A stretch of 64,000 nucleotides of DNA from Gottfriedia acidiceleris (GCF_002128425.1 NZ_NESS01000004.1:124001-188000); one strand, 5' to 3'. Positions 18,190 through 28,053 are shown, numbered from the stretch's first letter. Translations and numbers: made by a program. The notes: a model not told the origin generated them from the sequence alone.

Positions 18190-21100
18190 TTATTTTAATT
18201 CTTGTTTAACATATTTTGAAGAAACCCATCCAAAGCTACCATTCGGCAATTGGATTTTATACCATTTTTTTGTACTATCCATTGTTAAAGTACCATCTGT
18301 ATTTGTAACAATACTTACATAAGTATTAAGGTTTAACGTATTGATTATGTTGTTTTCAGCTGTAGTTGCAGTTGAGCGTACATTTACTACATCAGTTGTT
18401 CTACCTAAGTTTTTAACAGATAAAGTTTGGCTATATGCATTTAACTTGATACTGTTTGTCCAATATACATTTCCATCAATTGATAATTTAATCCAATAAT
18501 TATTTGTTTTTTCAAGAAGAAGGAAAGCTGTACTAGCTGCTATCGATTTTACTTTACTCGTATCGCCTTTTGCATTGTATAGATCGATGTTTCCTTTTGC
18601 AACCGCTTGGATATTAGCAGGGAATATATCACTACCAACAGGAGTAGATGGACTACCAGGAATCGTAGTATTTGGTTGAGCTTTATCATAGTACGCTTTA
18701 TCAAATGGAAGAATTTTTTGCATATGCTGAGCAATCAATGCACCCCAGTTTGGATCAGTCGCGTAATAAAAATTCATCCCTTCACTCGCTGCATCCATTC
18801 TTACATTATTCATATCTTTTGTACTAAAACCTAGGTATGCACCATGATATTTCCAGTTACTTGGATTTAAGTAAGTTGATTTTATTGAGCGTGCAATATA
18901 TTCTACATTTTCTTGTACACTCATAAATTTGTATGATGCTATATATGGTGTTGTATCATATGAGCCAAATCCAAATAAGTTATTTTTTCCTAGTGAAATT
19001 TGGGAAGTTCCAAATCCACTTTCATGAATTGCATGAGCTGCTAAATAAAGAGCATTCACACCATATTTTTTGCCAGCATCAACAAATAATTGTCCTTGAC
19101 CATTCAGAACGCCACTTTTCACCTTACTAGCAATATAGTTATTAATTTGCGTAGCAGTTACAGTCGATGGTGTACGCAGATCAATAAACTGGTAGCTATC
19201 TCTTGATGTCAATGGGTCACCAGTTTTTACTTGTTTGATATATGATCCTGAAACATATCCCGTTTTCCCATTGTAACTAACCTTATACCAATTATTTGAA
19301 GTTTTATCAGTCACTACTAAAACCATATTAACCGGAACTACTGTAAGCAATGGTGAAGCTGCATCATACGTTTGACGTAAATTTAAATCTGAAGTCGTAA
19401 TATATGTCGTATCTGTTATATTAGTTATCGTTACGACATCGCTTTTTCCGAAATCTCCTGCTCTTACATATCCATTTACATCGTTATATTTCACACTATA
19501 CCAATTACCAATTTTCTTGCTAATCGGAAGAACAGTATCTTTTGGAATTTGAATAAGCTGTTTTGATGCATTGTCGAACGATTGATATAAATAAGTTGCA
19601 TTAAGTGCTTTATAATTCGTAGTTGTAAATGTTGTATAACTATTTGCAGTTACATCTTCACTCTTAACATAAAGATTTTGTCCGTTGTAATTAATTCGAT
19701 ACCAAATCTTCCCTACCAAATCTGTCGCTTTTTGAGTTGAAGCGAAGCCATTATCTCCACTTACTGTAGTTACTACAGGTTTTGTAGCGTCTGGAGTTGC
19801 ATATAAGTTAGTAACTGCTTTCGTAAAATAATATGCCGTACTTGTTGTTTCATATTTTATTTCATTTGCTTTAGTAAAGTTACTCATATAAACATAACCT
19901 GTTTTTCCATTAAACGTAACGTTATACCAATTACCAATTTTCTTGCTAATCGGAAGAACAGTATCTTTTGGAATTTGAATAAGCTGTTTTGATGCATTGT
20001 CGAACGATTGATATAAATAAGTTGCATTAAGTGCTTTATAATTCGTAGTTGTAAATGTTGTATAACTATTTGCAGTTACATCTTCACTCTTAACATAAAG
20101 ATTTTGTCCGTTGTAATTAATTCGATACCAGATCTTCCCTACCAAATCTGTCGCTTTTTGAGTTGAAGCGAAGCCATTATCTCCACTAACTGTAGTGACT
20201 ACAGGTTTTGTAGCGTCTGGAGTTGCGTATAAGTTAGAAACTGCTTTCGTAAAATAATATGCCGTACTTGTTGTTTCATATTTTATTTCATTTGCTTTAG
20301 TAAAGTTACTTATATAAACATAACCTGTTATTCCATTAAACGTAACGTTATACCAGTTACCAATTCGTTTTGATGATGAAACAACGGTACCAATCGGAAT
20401 ATGTGCTAGTACTTTAGACGAATTCCCAAATGATTGATATAGACCAGCCACTTTAATTGCTTTATACTTTGTCTGTGCAAATGTAGCTAAAGCACTTTTC
20501 GTAACATCAGTGCTATTTACGTATAATGTTTTGCCATTATAACTGACTCGGAACCAAGTTTGGCCAATGCTATTTACTACTTTTTGAGTACTGCTAAATC
20601 CATTGTTCGCACCTACAGTATATACTGCAGCTTTTTTTGTATCAGGTGTTGGATATAGCTTTGTAGTTTTATTTGTTAAATAATAAGCCGTGCTTTGAGT
20701 AATATATGTATTATTTACTTTAGTAAAGTTACTTATATAAACATAACCTGATTTTCCATTAAACGTAACGTAATACCAGTTACCAACTCGTTTTGATGAT
20801 GAAACAATAGTACCAATTGGAATTTTCGCTAGAACTTTAGAGGAATTTCCAAATGATTGATATAGACCAGCCATTTTAATTGCTTTATACTCTGTCTGAG
20901 CAAATGTAGCTGCAGTACTTTTCGTAACATCAGTGCTATTTACATATAATGTTTTGCCATTATAACTGACGCGGAGCCAAGTTTGGCCAATGCTATTTAC
21001 TACTTTTTGAGTACTGCTAAATCCATTATTTGCAACTACAGTATATACTGCAGCTTTTTTTGTATCAGGTGTCGGATATAGCTTTGTAGTTTTATTTGTA

Positions 21101-21438
21101 AGATAATAAGCCGTACTTTGAGTAGTATATGTATAATATTCCTTTAAATAGGTACCATTTACCCAACCAGTTTTTGCACTGTAGGTTACTTTATACCAGT
21201 TACCATTTTTCTGTGTTGCAGTAATTACTTTTCCTTTTGGAATCGTCAACAGTGACTTATAGGTTGCACCTGCACCTTGCCTTAAATTGAGATTTGCTGT
21301 CGATTGATACTTCGTTTTAATATTTACGATTGCTGCACTCGCTTTTGGTGTTTCCAAACCAACATTAGGACAGGAAATGCTGGAGGTGCCTACTAAAATC
21401 CCTGTTGATACCAAAAGGACTCTTCCCATTTTCTTCAT
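18190..21438 (-). CDS. Secreted endo-beta-N-acetylglucosaminidase with many SH3 repeats (LytD-like)
   Basis: A 1082-residue exported autolysin. A signal peptide (cleavage near ASAA, about residue 36) is followed by one SH3_3 domain (NLRQGAGATYKSLL). Then come four units of about 141 residues, each opening STAYYxT and closing GYVYxSNFTK, a further SH3 (NLRQTYDAASPLL), the glucosaminidase domain (about 780-930; catalytic Glu in AIHESGFGTS, with NLFGFGSYD), and terminal SH3 modules. It should cut glycan strands at the cell surface, with the repeats binding the wall. The two C-terminal repeat units are almost identical in DNA. A sigma-D-like -10 (ACCGATAT, minus 21630-21623) lies upstream. Confidence 0.88.
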   Translation of the reverse strand: MKKMGRVLLVSTGILVGTSSISCPNVGLETPKASAAIVNIKTKYQSTANLNLRQGAGATYKSLLTIPKGKVITATQKNGNWYKVTYSAKTGWVNGTYLKEYYTYTTQSTAYYLTNKTTKLYPTPDTKKAAVYTVVANNGFSSTQKVVNSIGQTWLRVSYNGKTLYVNSTDVTKSTAATFAQTEYKAIKMAGLYQSFGNSSKVLAKIPIGTIVSSSKRVGNWYYVTFNGKSGYVYISNFTKVNNTYITQSTAYYLTNKTTKLYPTPDTKKAAVYTVGANNGFSSTQKVVNSIGQTWFRVSYNGKTLYVNSTDVTKSALATFAQTKYKAIKVAGLYQSFGNSSKVLAHIPIGTVVSSSKRIGNWYNVTFNGITGYVYISNFTKANEIKYETTSTAYYFTKAVSNLYATPDATKPVVTTVSGDNGFASTQKATDLVGKIWYRINYNGQNLYVKSEDVTANSYTTFTTTNYKALNATYLYQSFDNASKQLIQIPKDTVLPISKKIGNWYNVTFNGKTGYVYMSNFTKANEIKYETTSTAYYFTKAVTNLYATPDATKPVVTTVSGDNGFASTQKATDLVGKIWYRINYNGQNLYVKSEDVTANSYTTFTTTNYKALNATYLYQSFDNASKQLIQIPKDTVLPISKKIGNWYSVKYNDVNGYVRAGDFGKSDVVTITNITDTTYITTSDLNLRQTYDAASPLLTVVPVNMVLVVTDKTSNNWYKVSYNGKTGYVSGSYIKQVKTGDPLTSRDSYQFIDLRTPSTVTATQINNYIASKVKSGVLNGQGQLFVDAGKKYGVNALYLAAHAIHESGFGTSQISLGKNNLFGFGSYDTTPYIASYKFMSVQENVEYIARSIKSTYLNPSNWKYHGAYLGFSTKDMNNVRMDAASEGMNFYYATDPNWGALIAQHMQKILPFDKAYYDKAQPNTTIPGSPSTPVGSDIFPANIQAVAKGNIDLYNAKGDTSKVKSIAASTAFLLLEKTNNYWIKLSIDGNVYWTNSIKLNAYSQTLSVKNLGRTTDVVNVRSTATTAENNIINTLNLNTYVSIVTNTDGTLTMDSTKKWYKIQLPNGSFGWVSSKYVKQELK
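19501..19926. repeat. 426-bp tandem repeat, copy A (inside the SH3 gene)
   Basis: This segment and 19927-20352 are head-to-tail copies of 426 bp (142 codons) with only about seven base differences by eye. That points to a recent in-frame duplication in the SH3-repeat gene. Confidence 0.9.
19927..20352. repeat. 426-bp tandem repeat, copy B (inside the SH3 gene)
   Basis: Second copy of the tandem duplication described at 19501-19926. The two following units (about 20353-20775 and 20776 onward, 423 bp apart) are an older, more diverged pair. Confidence 0.9.
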
Positions 21439-21711
21439 GTATCTTACTTTCCTTTCCTACCATTTTTACTTTAAACCATAGAATAAAACAGTCAAATTCT
21501 ATTAAACTAGTAAAATAAATAAACTATAAGTTCCAAAAACAATTAATTTAACAAAAAAATAAACACTAAAGTTAAGTATAAGTCATAAAATGTCAGAATT
21601 TGAATTGTTTTGTTCAATAATTATATCGGTAAAAAATGGAAATTGTTTTGTTTTATCGAAACGACAACCATTTTGTAATAAAATTGACACAATTCTAAAA
21701 AAAAGTTAAAA

Positions 21712-21749
21712 AGCCCATAAAGAAGACATTTAGCTCTCCTTCATGGACT
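21712..21749 (-). terminator. Terminator overlapping the stop codon of the lysozyme-like gene
   Basis: 14-bp stem with a few G-T pairs (AGTCCATGAAGGAG against CTTCTTTATGGGCT on the minus strand), loop 10, followed by TTTTT. The upstream arm includes two bases of the stop codon at 21748-21750. Confidence 0.75.
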
Positions 21750-22350
21750 ATGGTTTTCCCGCAATATTATGTTTAAGTGGGACTAAAATCTCAAAGAACT
21801 TTGTTTTTTTCATTACTTTTTGACTATATGTGAAGTCACCATAACAATATGGATATCTGAAATTTTTCTTATTATTATTACACGTATAAAGCTCAGGATT
21901 CGTCTCTACCATCGATAAAGAATAAGTTTTAGCAAGTTGAGCTGAATGTTTACCGCCATGTGTTTTTACAAAATCAATATATGCAATTCCCATGTTGTAA
22001 CTTTGTATTATAGTTTGTAAATCAACGCCTTGTTTTTTACCATAAGAATATACGTCTTTAAAGTGACTTACCCCTTGCTGAATGCTTTTTGTAGCATCTT
22101 GAATAGTATCCTTTGCAAGTCCTAGTGACTCTGAAGCCTGCATTGGATCTTTTCCTTTACCCTTCGTTTCTTGCATCATAAGTCCTAGTAATAAAGGAGT
22201 GTATTCTTCTAAATCAGACGTCTTTAATTCGGTATAAACTTGTGTTTCGTATTTCAACACATCTTGGAAATAGTAACGATAGATCGCAAATAACCCTATA
22301 ATTGACATTAGAAGTGTAAATAAAAGAAGTCTTTTAATAAATTTCCACAT
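21748..22350 (-). CDS. Membrane-anchored lysozyme-like protein
   Basis: The 200-residue protein has an N-terminal membrane helix (about 8-26) and an extracellular lysozyme-like domain of the CwlT/YocA type (about 38-195). The likely catalytic Glu lies in LGLMMQETKGKGKDPMQASES, with the later signatures QSYNMGIAYIDFV and YGDFTYSQKVM. This family cleaves peptidoglycan glycan strands, locally or during cell-wall opening. GGAGG lies further than usual (about 15 bases) before the ATG. No mobile-element genes surround it, although related muramidases occur in conjugative elements. Confidence 0.82.
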   Translation of the reverse strand: MWKFIKRLLLFTLLMSIIGLFAIYRYYFQDVLKYETQVYTELKTSDLEEYTPLLLGLMMQETKGKGKDPMQASESLGLAKDTIQDATKSIQQGVSHFKDVYSYGKKQGVDLQTIIQSYNMGIAYIDFVKTHGGKHSAQLAKTYSLSMVETNPELYTCNNNKKNFRYPYCYGDFTYSQKVMKKTKFFEILVPLKHNIAGKP

Positions 22351-22532
22351 TTCTATTCTTTTTCATTACCTCCAAACATTTCTCTTTAATACATTATAAC
22401 GAATATTCATATTTAAAAAAGCAATGTGTCAAAACTACATATATTTGACATTAAAATGTGAAAAAAGAAATATTTCTTATAACAGTCCCCTTATATTAAA
22501 AAATGGCTTTTCCTTTAACTCCGAAGCCATAA

Positions 22533-22562
22533 AAAAAGTCCAACCTGCAATTGGACTTTTTT
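22533..22562 (-). terminator. Terminator of the TcaA-like gene
   Basis: Stem AAAAGTCCAA / TTGGACTTTT with a 7-base loop. Seven T residues follow on the minus strand. A second hairpin, ATGGCTT / AAGCCAT, follows at 22503-22530. Confidence 0.85.
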
Positions 22563-22570
22563 ACTATAAT

Positions 22571-23869
22571 TTATTTTATCTCTTTCACTTCAACTATACG
22601 ATCCATTTTTAACTCATCATTTTCTCTTGAGAAGTGATAAGTAATTTCAAACGATTTCATTTTAGTTTTACCTTTTTTATCAGTTATCTCATACGTCTCA
22701 TTTGTTGTAATGATCATGCCCGAATCATCTTGCTTTGAATTTTTCATAGAAAAACTTGTGAGTTTTTGAGTTGTATCCTTTTTCTTAATTTTGTTTTGAT
22801 ATTCCTTAGACTGTAAGAATGCTTGGCCATTTTGATTAAACAATCCGTTGATTAGTTGGTTTTCTTCTAAATCAGAAGAAGGCTTAGGACTAGGTAAATA
22901 TTTATCAAAAAATCGGTTAAGTCCTGCAAAGAAACCATCTTTTTCATCTGTCTCGTCTGGATTTTCAACTGGCGTATCAAACATTAAATCCACATATTTT
23001 CCTGTAACCGGAATATCATCCGTTTTAAATAATTTACCATTCTTTTCAATTTCAGCGTGAACAACAGTTTTACCATTTAATAAAAACGGACCAAATCGAT
23101 CTAGTTCACTTATTTTTTCTCCAGTGTCTTTTCCATTTACAAAAAGTTCAGCATCAGGTTCGTTTGAGTAAATTTGTACATAACTAACATTAAAGGTTAA
23201 TTCCTGAGATAACCTATTTTTTGAAGCAGCTGAAAAATCAATATCAACTGCGTCCTTAATATCACTATAAATACCTTTATATGAAACAGCCATAGTGTAC
23301 TTTCCTGGTAAAATTTTGTGGTATGTTGTTTCGTACTCGTCTTTTTTCAAATGTGTAATATGATTATTTAATTTTAGTTCAATGTCGTCAATTGGCGAAG
23401 AAATCTTTAATTCAAATGGTTGGGCACTTATTAAATAGGTTTGATAAATCCCTAAAAATTTACTACCTTTTTTTATTGAAAGCACATAATTTCCACGACT
23501 ATCTATTAACTTACTATTAATCACTGAATTATTTTGAACCATTTCGTCTACTTTATCTAACATGTCATTACTATTCATGTAATCCATAAATGCGATCACT
23601 GAGTCTTCATCTAAAGATGCTCCAGTACCGCCTTTTTGTAGCATATGTGTGACTTCTTTATAATTATTATCTGACACAGCTTTATCAAAAATCTTCACCA
23701 ATCTTTTAGGTGAATTCAAGTAATTTAATGTTAAATGTGTAATTAATATCGCAATAATTGGTATAAAAATAAACATCCATTTTCTTTTAAAACTAGGTAT
23801 TCGTTTTTTTCGCATTGTTCGTATACCCGCTCTTGACAAGGAATTTTGTTCTCTTAACTGAGTTTCCAT
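22571..23869 (-). CDS. TcaA/YvbJ-like membrane-anchored protein
   Basis: The 432-residue protein has a basic cytoplasmic start, one membrane helix (about 31-50), and a large extracytoplasmic part made of TcaA-type modules (segments such as KRLVKIFDKAVSDNNYKEV, a middle PEGA-like part EPDAELFVNGKDTGEKI, and a C-terminal NTF2-like part ending YHFSRENDELKMDRIVEV). TcaA/YvbJ proteins affect glycopeptide resistance and wall stress by an unclear mechanism. The zinc ribbon that opens typical TcaA proteins is missing here. GGGGAAG lies upstream of the ATG at 23869. Confidence 0.7.
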   Translation of the reverse strand: METQLREQNSLSRAGIRTMRKKRIPSFKRKWMFIFIPIIAILITHLTLNYLNSPKRLVKIFDKAVSDNNYKEVTHMLQKGGTGASLDEDSVIAFMDYMNSNDMLDKVDEMVQNNSVINSKLIDSRGNYVLSIKKGSKFLGIYQTYLISAQPFELKISSPIDDIELKLNNHITHLKKDEYETTYHKILPGKYTMAVSYKGIYSDIKDAVDIDFSAASKNRLSQELTFNVSYVQIYSNEPDAELFVNGKDTGEKISELDRFGPFLLNGKTVVHAEIEKNGKLFKTDDIPVTGKYVDLMFDTPVENPDETDEKDGFFAGLNRFFDKYLPSPKPSSDLEENQLINGLFNQNGQAFLQSKEYQNKIKKKDTTQKLTSFSMKNSKQDDSGMIITTNETYEITDKKGKTKMKSFEITYHFSRENDELKMDRIVEVKEIK

Positions 23870-24115
23870 TTATTTTTAACTTCCCCTTAAATTTTCATTC
23901 TATAAAATGTTTGTTTTTAATATATAAACTGAATCTAAATAAATACTTAAAAAAGGTAAACTATAGTCTATCATACTATTTTTTAATTAAAGGGTAAAAA
24001 GAAATTTTTTTATAATTTAGTGGAAGTAATTGGTTTCATTTCTCTTAAATATATGTATGACATCCTATCCATTTAATTGTTAAACTAAAAGAATTGAGAT
24101 ATAGGAGGAGAGAAA

Positions 24116-25498
24116 TTGAAGCCGTTAGTTAATCGGAAAGAATCGATTTATTTTATATTACTTTTAATTACTAGTATTCCAATTTATTTATTACTTATTT
24201 TTAGTGGTGTTGGTCTTATTATTTTAGGAATTTTAGTAGTTTTACCGCTCTTTGCCCATTTAATCTTTACTGCCCACATACGGATAAATGGCGTTAAGAT
24301 TACTGAAAAACAATTTCCAGAAGTATATTTGAGAACAAGAGAGATTTCAAAGGAAATGGGCTTTTATTTTCTACCGGATGTTTATGTAATCCAATCTGGA
24401 GGACTATTAAATGCCTTTGCTACACGTTTCTTTGGACGAAATATGATTGTTTTATATTCAGATCTATTCGAAGAAATGGAATCAAATCCAAAAGTAGTTG
24501 ATTTCGTGATTGCACATGAGCTTGCACATATTAAACGAAACCATATTTTAAAACAAGCGGTTGTATTGCCTGCAAATTGGATTCCTTTTTTAGGTTCGGC
24601 TTATTCTCGTGCATGCGAGTATACAAGTGATCGAATGGCTAGTCATTATATAAATGATTTTGAAGCATCGACTCAAGCACTTACAATGTTAGCAGTTGGT
24701 CGCAAATATTATCAACGAATTGATCAGCGTGAATATTTATTAAATAGTAGCAACGAAAAAGGATTTTTAATTTGGTTAAGTGAACGATTAATGTCCCATC
24801 CCACTTTACCAAAACGTATTAATGCTTTATATCATTTTAATAATATAGAGAGCGATATTATATTTAAAACACCAAAACGCGTATACGGGATTGCTGTAAT
24901 GATATTCGCATTGTCAGTCGGAATTATAGTCGGTGCAGGTTTATTAGTAGAAAAAGCGATTCCACTAGCACAATCATTCGTTGATGGTTACTTAGCTACA
25001 GAAACACCTCTAACACAGGCAGTTCTTGATAATGATATTGAACAAGTTAAAGAGTTAATTGATGAAGGCGCAGACGTAAATGAATTGAATGGTGATCACG
25101 AATCCCCACTTCTCAAAACTTCATATACTGATGAGGACCATCTTAACTTAGAGATGGTAAAGTTATTACTTGATAACGGAGCTGATCCTTCTATAGGAGA
25201 TGCAGATGATTGGACAATCTTACACTGTGCTGCTGCTTTGGGAGACAAAGAAGCAATTGACTTACTACTAAAATATGGAGCAGATATTAACCAGCCTGAC
25301 AATGCTGGAGAGCCCCCTATTTTTGATACAATCTATGAAGTAGACGATTTAACTACATTCCAGTACCTTATTAAGAAAGGTGCAGACTTATCAATAGAGA
25401 ATGTGGATGGAATGACAGTAAGAGAAGTCGCAGAGGAAAATGGAGCAAAGAAAATCTTAAAATGGTTTGATAGTCAAGGAACCGAGATTAAACTATAA
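24116..25498 (+). CDS. M48-type membrane metalloprotease fused to ankyrin repeats
   Basis: Residues 1-300 are an M48/HtpX-like protease: two N-terminal membrane helices (about 10-52), the zinc motif HELAH at 134-138, the third ligand Glu168 in ACEYTSD, and a further hydrophobic segment at about 255-285. Residues 305-460 are ankyrin repeats (LTQAVLDNDIEQVKELIDEGADVNELNG and three more units). It probably degrades membrane or envelope proteins, with the ankyrin part selecting partners. The start is TTG at 24116, chosen because AGGAGGAG lies 5 bases before it. Monocistronic with its own terminator. The fusion is unusual for this protease family. Confidence 0.85.
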   Translation: MKPLVNRKESIYFILLLITSIPIYLLLIFSGVGLIILGILVVLPLFAHLIFTAHIRINGVKITEKQFPEVYLRTREISKEMGFYFLPDVYVIQSGGLLNAFATRFFGRNMIVLYSDLFEEMESNPKVVDFVIAHELAHIKRNHILKQAVVLPANWIPFLGSAYSRACEYTSDRMASHYINDFEASTQALTMLAVGRKYYQRIDQREYLLNSSNEKGFLIWLSERLMSHPTLPKRINALYHFNNIESDIIFKTPKRVYGIAVMIFALSVGIIVGAGLLVEKAIPLAQSFVDGYLATETPLTQAVLDNDIEQVKELIDEGADVNELNGDHESPLLKTSYTDEDHLNLEMVKLLLDNGADPSIGDADDWTILHCAAALGDKEAIDLLLKYGADINQPDNAGEPPIFDTIYEVDDLTTFQYLIKKGADLSIENVDGMTVREVAEENGAKKILKWFDSQGTEIKL

Positions 25499-25542
25499 GA
25501 CATACACAAGAATTTTCTTATCATAGGCATTGTATGATATTA

Positions 25543-25580
25543 AAAAAGCAAAGTTCATTAATCACTGAACTTTGCTTTTT
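25543..25580 (+). terminator. Bidirectional terminator between convergent genes
   Basis: 14-bp stem AAAAGCAAAGTTCA / TGAACTTTGCTTTT with flanking A and T runs. It serves the M48-ankyrin gene and could also serve the convergent YARHG gene. Confidence 0.88.
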
Positions 25581-25628
25581 TTAATAGCTTAAATGCATAA
25601 CTTGATACAATTTAAGAAACTTTTCTAA

Positions 25629-26207
25629 CTATTCCTTTGATTTAATTAAATTTATATTATATTTTTCTACATCATTTAGCTCTCCGCCGTATGCTGGATT
25701 AGGCTTATACCATGACTTAGAAGTGAAATAAATCGTCAAGTCACTAGATTTAAATACTAAACCATGCCTAGCATAGATTTCATTTCTGGCTATACGCAAA
25801 TCATTTGGATTTAATTTAATTAGATCTGCATTCGTTAGTTTTCTACTATTACTATCTGGTAATAAATAATCTTTTGATTGCTTTTCTGCATCGGTAGCTT
25901 TTGCTTCCTTAGTAGTAGTTTCTTTAGCGACTTCCTTAGATTTTGTTTCAGTTTTCTTTTCACTATTTGAAACTTTTTTTACATCTTTATTCGCTACAGT
26001 CTCTGTATAAGCATTTTTCGGGGGAATATTACCATCATTCATTATTTTTGGATAAACATAAAATACTGCTGTAGCACCTATTATAAGTACTCCAGCTATC
26101 GAGAGTATCAACGAAAAGTATCGTTTATTAATAAAACCATCTTCCTTATTTTTAAGTTTTCTATGTTCTGAACGACTTTCAACTTTATCTTCTGCCTTAT
26201 AAGCCAA
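25629..26207 (-). CDS. Membrane-anchored YARHG-domain protein
   Basis: The 192-residue protein has a charged cytoplasmic start, one membrane helix (about 31-51), a Lys/Thr-rich linker (about 65-115) and a C-terminal YARHG domain (about 130-192) with IARNEIYARHGLVF and WYKPNP. The domain is thought to be extracellular and to bind an envelope component; no enzymatic role is known. TTG start at 26207, preceded by GGAGTG. Confidence 0.8.
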   Translation of the reverse strand: MAYKAEDKVESRSEHRKLKNKEDGFINKRYFSLILSIAGVLIIGATAVFYVYPKIMNDGNIPPKNAYTETVANKDVKKVSNSEKKTETKSKEVAKETTTKEAKATDAEKQSKDYLLPDSNSRKLTNADLIKLNPNDLRIARNEIYARHGLVFKSSDLTIYFTSKSWYKPNPAYGGELNDVEKYNINLIKSKE

Positions 26208-26357
26208 ATCTTTTCACTCCTCTAATACATTTATAATTAAGTAGGTTCATAATATTATCTAATCATTTTATAAAAAATCCTATTATTTTAATACAAGTTT
26301 AATATGTTATTAACACAATTGAAAAGACCGTTTTAAAAAATATTATATCAAACAAAC

Positions 26358-26389
26358 AAAAAAACCCTACTCTTCAAATGAAAGTAGGG
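26358..26389 (-). terminator. Terminator of the beta-propeller gene
   Basis: 7-bp stem CCCTACT / AGTAGGG, followed on the minus strand by seven T residues, just after the stop codon. Confidence 0.8.
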
Positions 26390-26406
26390 ATTATCCACCA
26401 CTATAT

Positions 26407-28053
26407 TTAGTGTAAATTGACGCTAATATACTTACCTCCTCTAGTTCCTACGACTACTTGCTGTCCAACTACAACTGGAGAAGCTTCGATATTGGCACCT
26501 AGATTAATCTTATTAACAATTTTTCCGCTACTACTAATTAAGTACAAGTTACCAACTGAATCTCCTTGGATTAAGTAAGCCTTACTATCTTTTGTATATA
26601 CTGCTACCGTCGATGACCACGCATAACTAGGTAAGTCCAAATGCCATTTTTCTTTACCAGTAACAGTATCATAACTAATTAGTAAGCCACCATTTATTTT
26701 TTTATACCTTGAAATATTAAAAATAACCTGTCCCTTTAATGGACCAACTCCAACAATTGGTGTTGCTAACAGCCCACCGTTAACAGGGTGATTACCTTTT
26801 ATCGAATAACCCGGTATTTTTTTCTCCCAAATTACTTTACCGGTTAAACCATCTAATTTTTGAATACGTGCGTAGCCTTTAGTGCCTTGTTTATCAATTT
26901 CGGAGCCTGTATATAAATAGGGTTTACCATTAGAATTCTCAATAACAATTGACGCATCAGTATCGTCAAATGCATTATTTGCCCAAATTGGCCTTTTCTT
27001 AATAATATCCAAAGCTTGAATACCACCTCCATTATCAGCGAAATATGCAATATTTTTGAATACCGCTACTGAATTTTCAATTCCTTGGTATGAATTATTT
27101 TTTTGTTTATATCGATATTTTGAAATTACTGGAGAAATATTTATCTTTTTAACCTTTGGATCATATTTGGTATTTAGTTTTATAAAATAAACTAATCCAT
27201 TTTCCCCGCCAACTAACATAGCATCATCATCCCGGTTAAATAACGCTGAGCCATCAAATGCTCCCCATCCACGAAAAGAATAAGAATCAATTCCGGGAAT
27301 AAATGCTAGTTGAGAGCCATCAATTAGACTAAAAATCCTCATACCTATTTTTCCAGTTTGTGGTATACCTTGTCCAACGTATAAAAGAGGATAACCGCGT
27401 GGATCAAGAGCCACGCTACCTTTAATTGGATTTTGTATATTAATTGGATTTCTTGTTTTTTTACCTGTTGCCAAATCTAAAAAGTAAACTCTTCCATCTA
27501 AAGAGCCATAAATTACTTCTTTAAAGTTCGACTTTGTTTTAAATTGAGAATATAAATTCATAATTTTTTGTTCTTGTGGTTTCCATTCAATTACACTAGG
27601 TTGACCAGTCCATCCTGAGCCCCCGCCCCATCCAGATGAAGAAGAAGTTTGAAAAGACCAGCTCTTAACTAACTTTTGCTTTGAAATAACTGTCGTTCCC
27701 ATCGAAGCATTATTTCGGAAGGGTCCGCCTCGAAAGCTCAGTATTCCATTAATAGTTTGATACTGCTCTGGGAAAGGCTTTGTAAAAACTTTTGTACTAT
27801 TACTGAAACTATAAGATAAGTTTTTACTACTTGGGAGTGGGTTTAGTTGAAGTGCTTCCCATTTTTGTTGATTTGTCGCGACTTTTTGAACTGTTACTTG
27901 TCCTCTACTCTTTTGATTTGTTGCAGCTTTTACTTCATTATTACTTATTAAATTAGTCTCATGCTTAGTGCTTCTATGTTTCATCGATGGTGAACTAAAT
28001 ATACTTGTTAAAAGTATTGCAGCAGAAAAGATTATACCGATCTTTGTCTTCAA
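26407..28053 (-). CDS. Secreted PQQ-like beta-propeller repeat protein
   Basis: The 548-residue protein has an N-terminal signal segment (about 5-22, AAILLTSIFS) and then blades of an eight-bladed PQQ/WD-like propeller (repeats such as VIYGSLDGRVYFLDLATGKK, MLVGGENGLVYFIKL, LYTGSEIDKQG, and the C-terminal VVVGTRGGKYISV). No catalytic residues are evident; it is probably a surface or exported binding protein. TTG start at 28053 with GGGAGAG upstream. It is divergent from secA2-slaP, so it may be a substrate of that export route, but this is only inference from position. Confidence 0.78.
   Translation of the reverse strand: MKTKIGIIFSAAILLTSIFSSPSMKHRSTKHETNLISNNEVKAATNQKSRGQVTVQKVATNQQKWEALQLNPLPSSKNLSYSFSNSTKVFTKPFPEQYQTINGILSFRGGPFRNNASMGTTVISKQKLVKSWSFQTSSSSGWGGGSGWTGQPSVIEWKPQEQKIMNLYSQFKTKSNFKEVIYGSLDGRVYFLDLATGKKTRNPINIQNPIKGSVALDPRGYPLLYVGQGIPQTGKIGMRIFSLIDGSQLAFIPGIDSYSFRGWGAFDGSALFNRDDDAMLVGGENGLVYFIKLNTKYDPKVKKINISPVISKYRYKQKNNSYQGIENSVAVFKNIAYFADNGGGIQALDIIKKRPIWANNAFDDTDASIVIENSNGKPYLYTGSEIDKQGTKGYARIQKLDGLTGKVIWEKKIPGYSIKGNHPVNGGLLATPIVGVGPLKGQVIFNISRYKKINGGLLISYDTVTGKEKWHLDLPSYAWSSTVAVYTKDSKAYLIQGDSVGNLYLISSSGKIVNKINLGANIEASPVVVGQQVVVGTRGGKYISVNLH

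Noticed and set aside
19501-20352. Tandem repeats as an insertion sequence or CRISPR array
   Set aside because: The repeats are in frame, encode SH3 units, and have no terminal inverted repeats, transposase or spacers.
21360-21438. Lipobox in the SH3 autolysin (SISC)
   Set aside because: The -3 position is Ser rather than Leu/Val/Ile, and a better signal peptidase I site (ASAA) follows.
21748-22350. Lysozyme-like protein as part of a conjugative element
   Set aside because: Related muramidases occur in Tn916-like elements, but no relaxase, integrase or conjugation gene is near.
22424-22612. 62-codon open frame on the plus strand
   Set aside because: It runs over two terminator hairpins and the end of the TcaA-like gene with no ribosome site.
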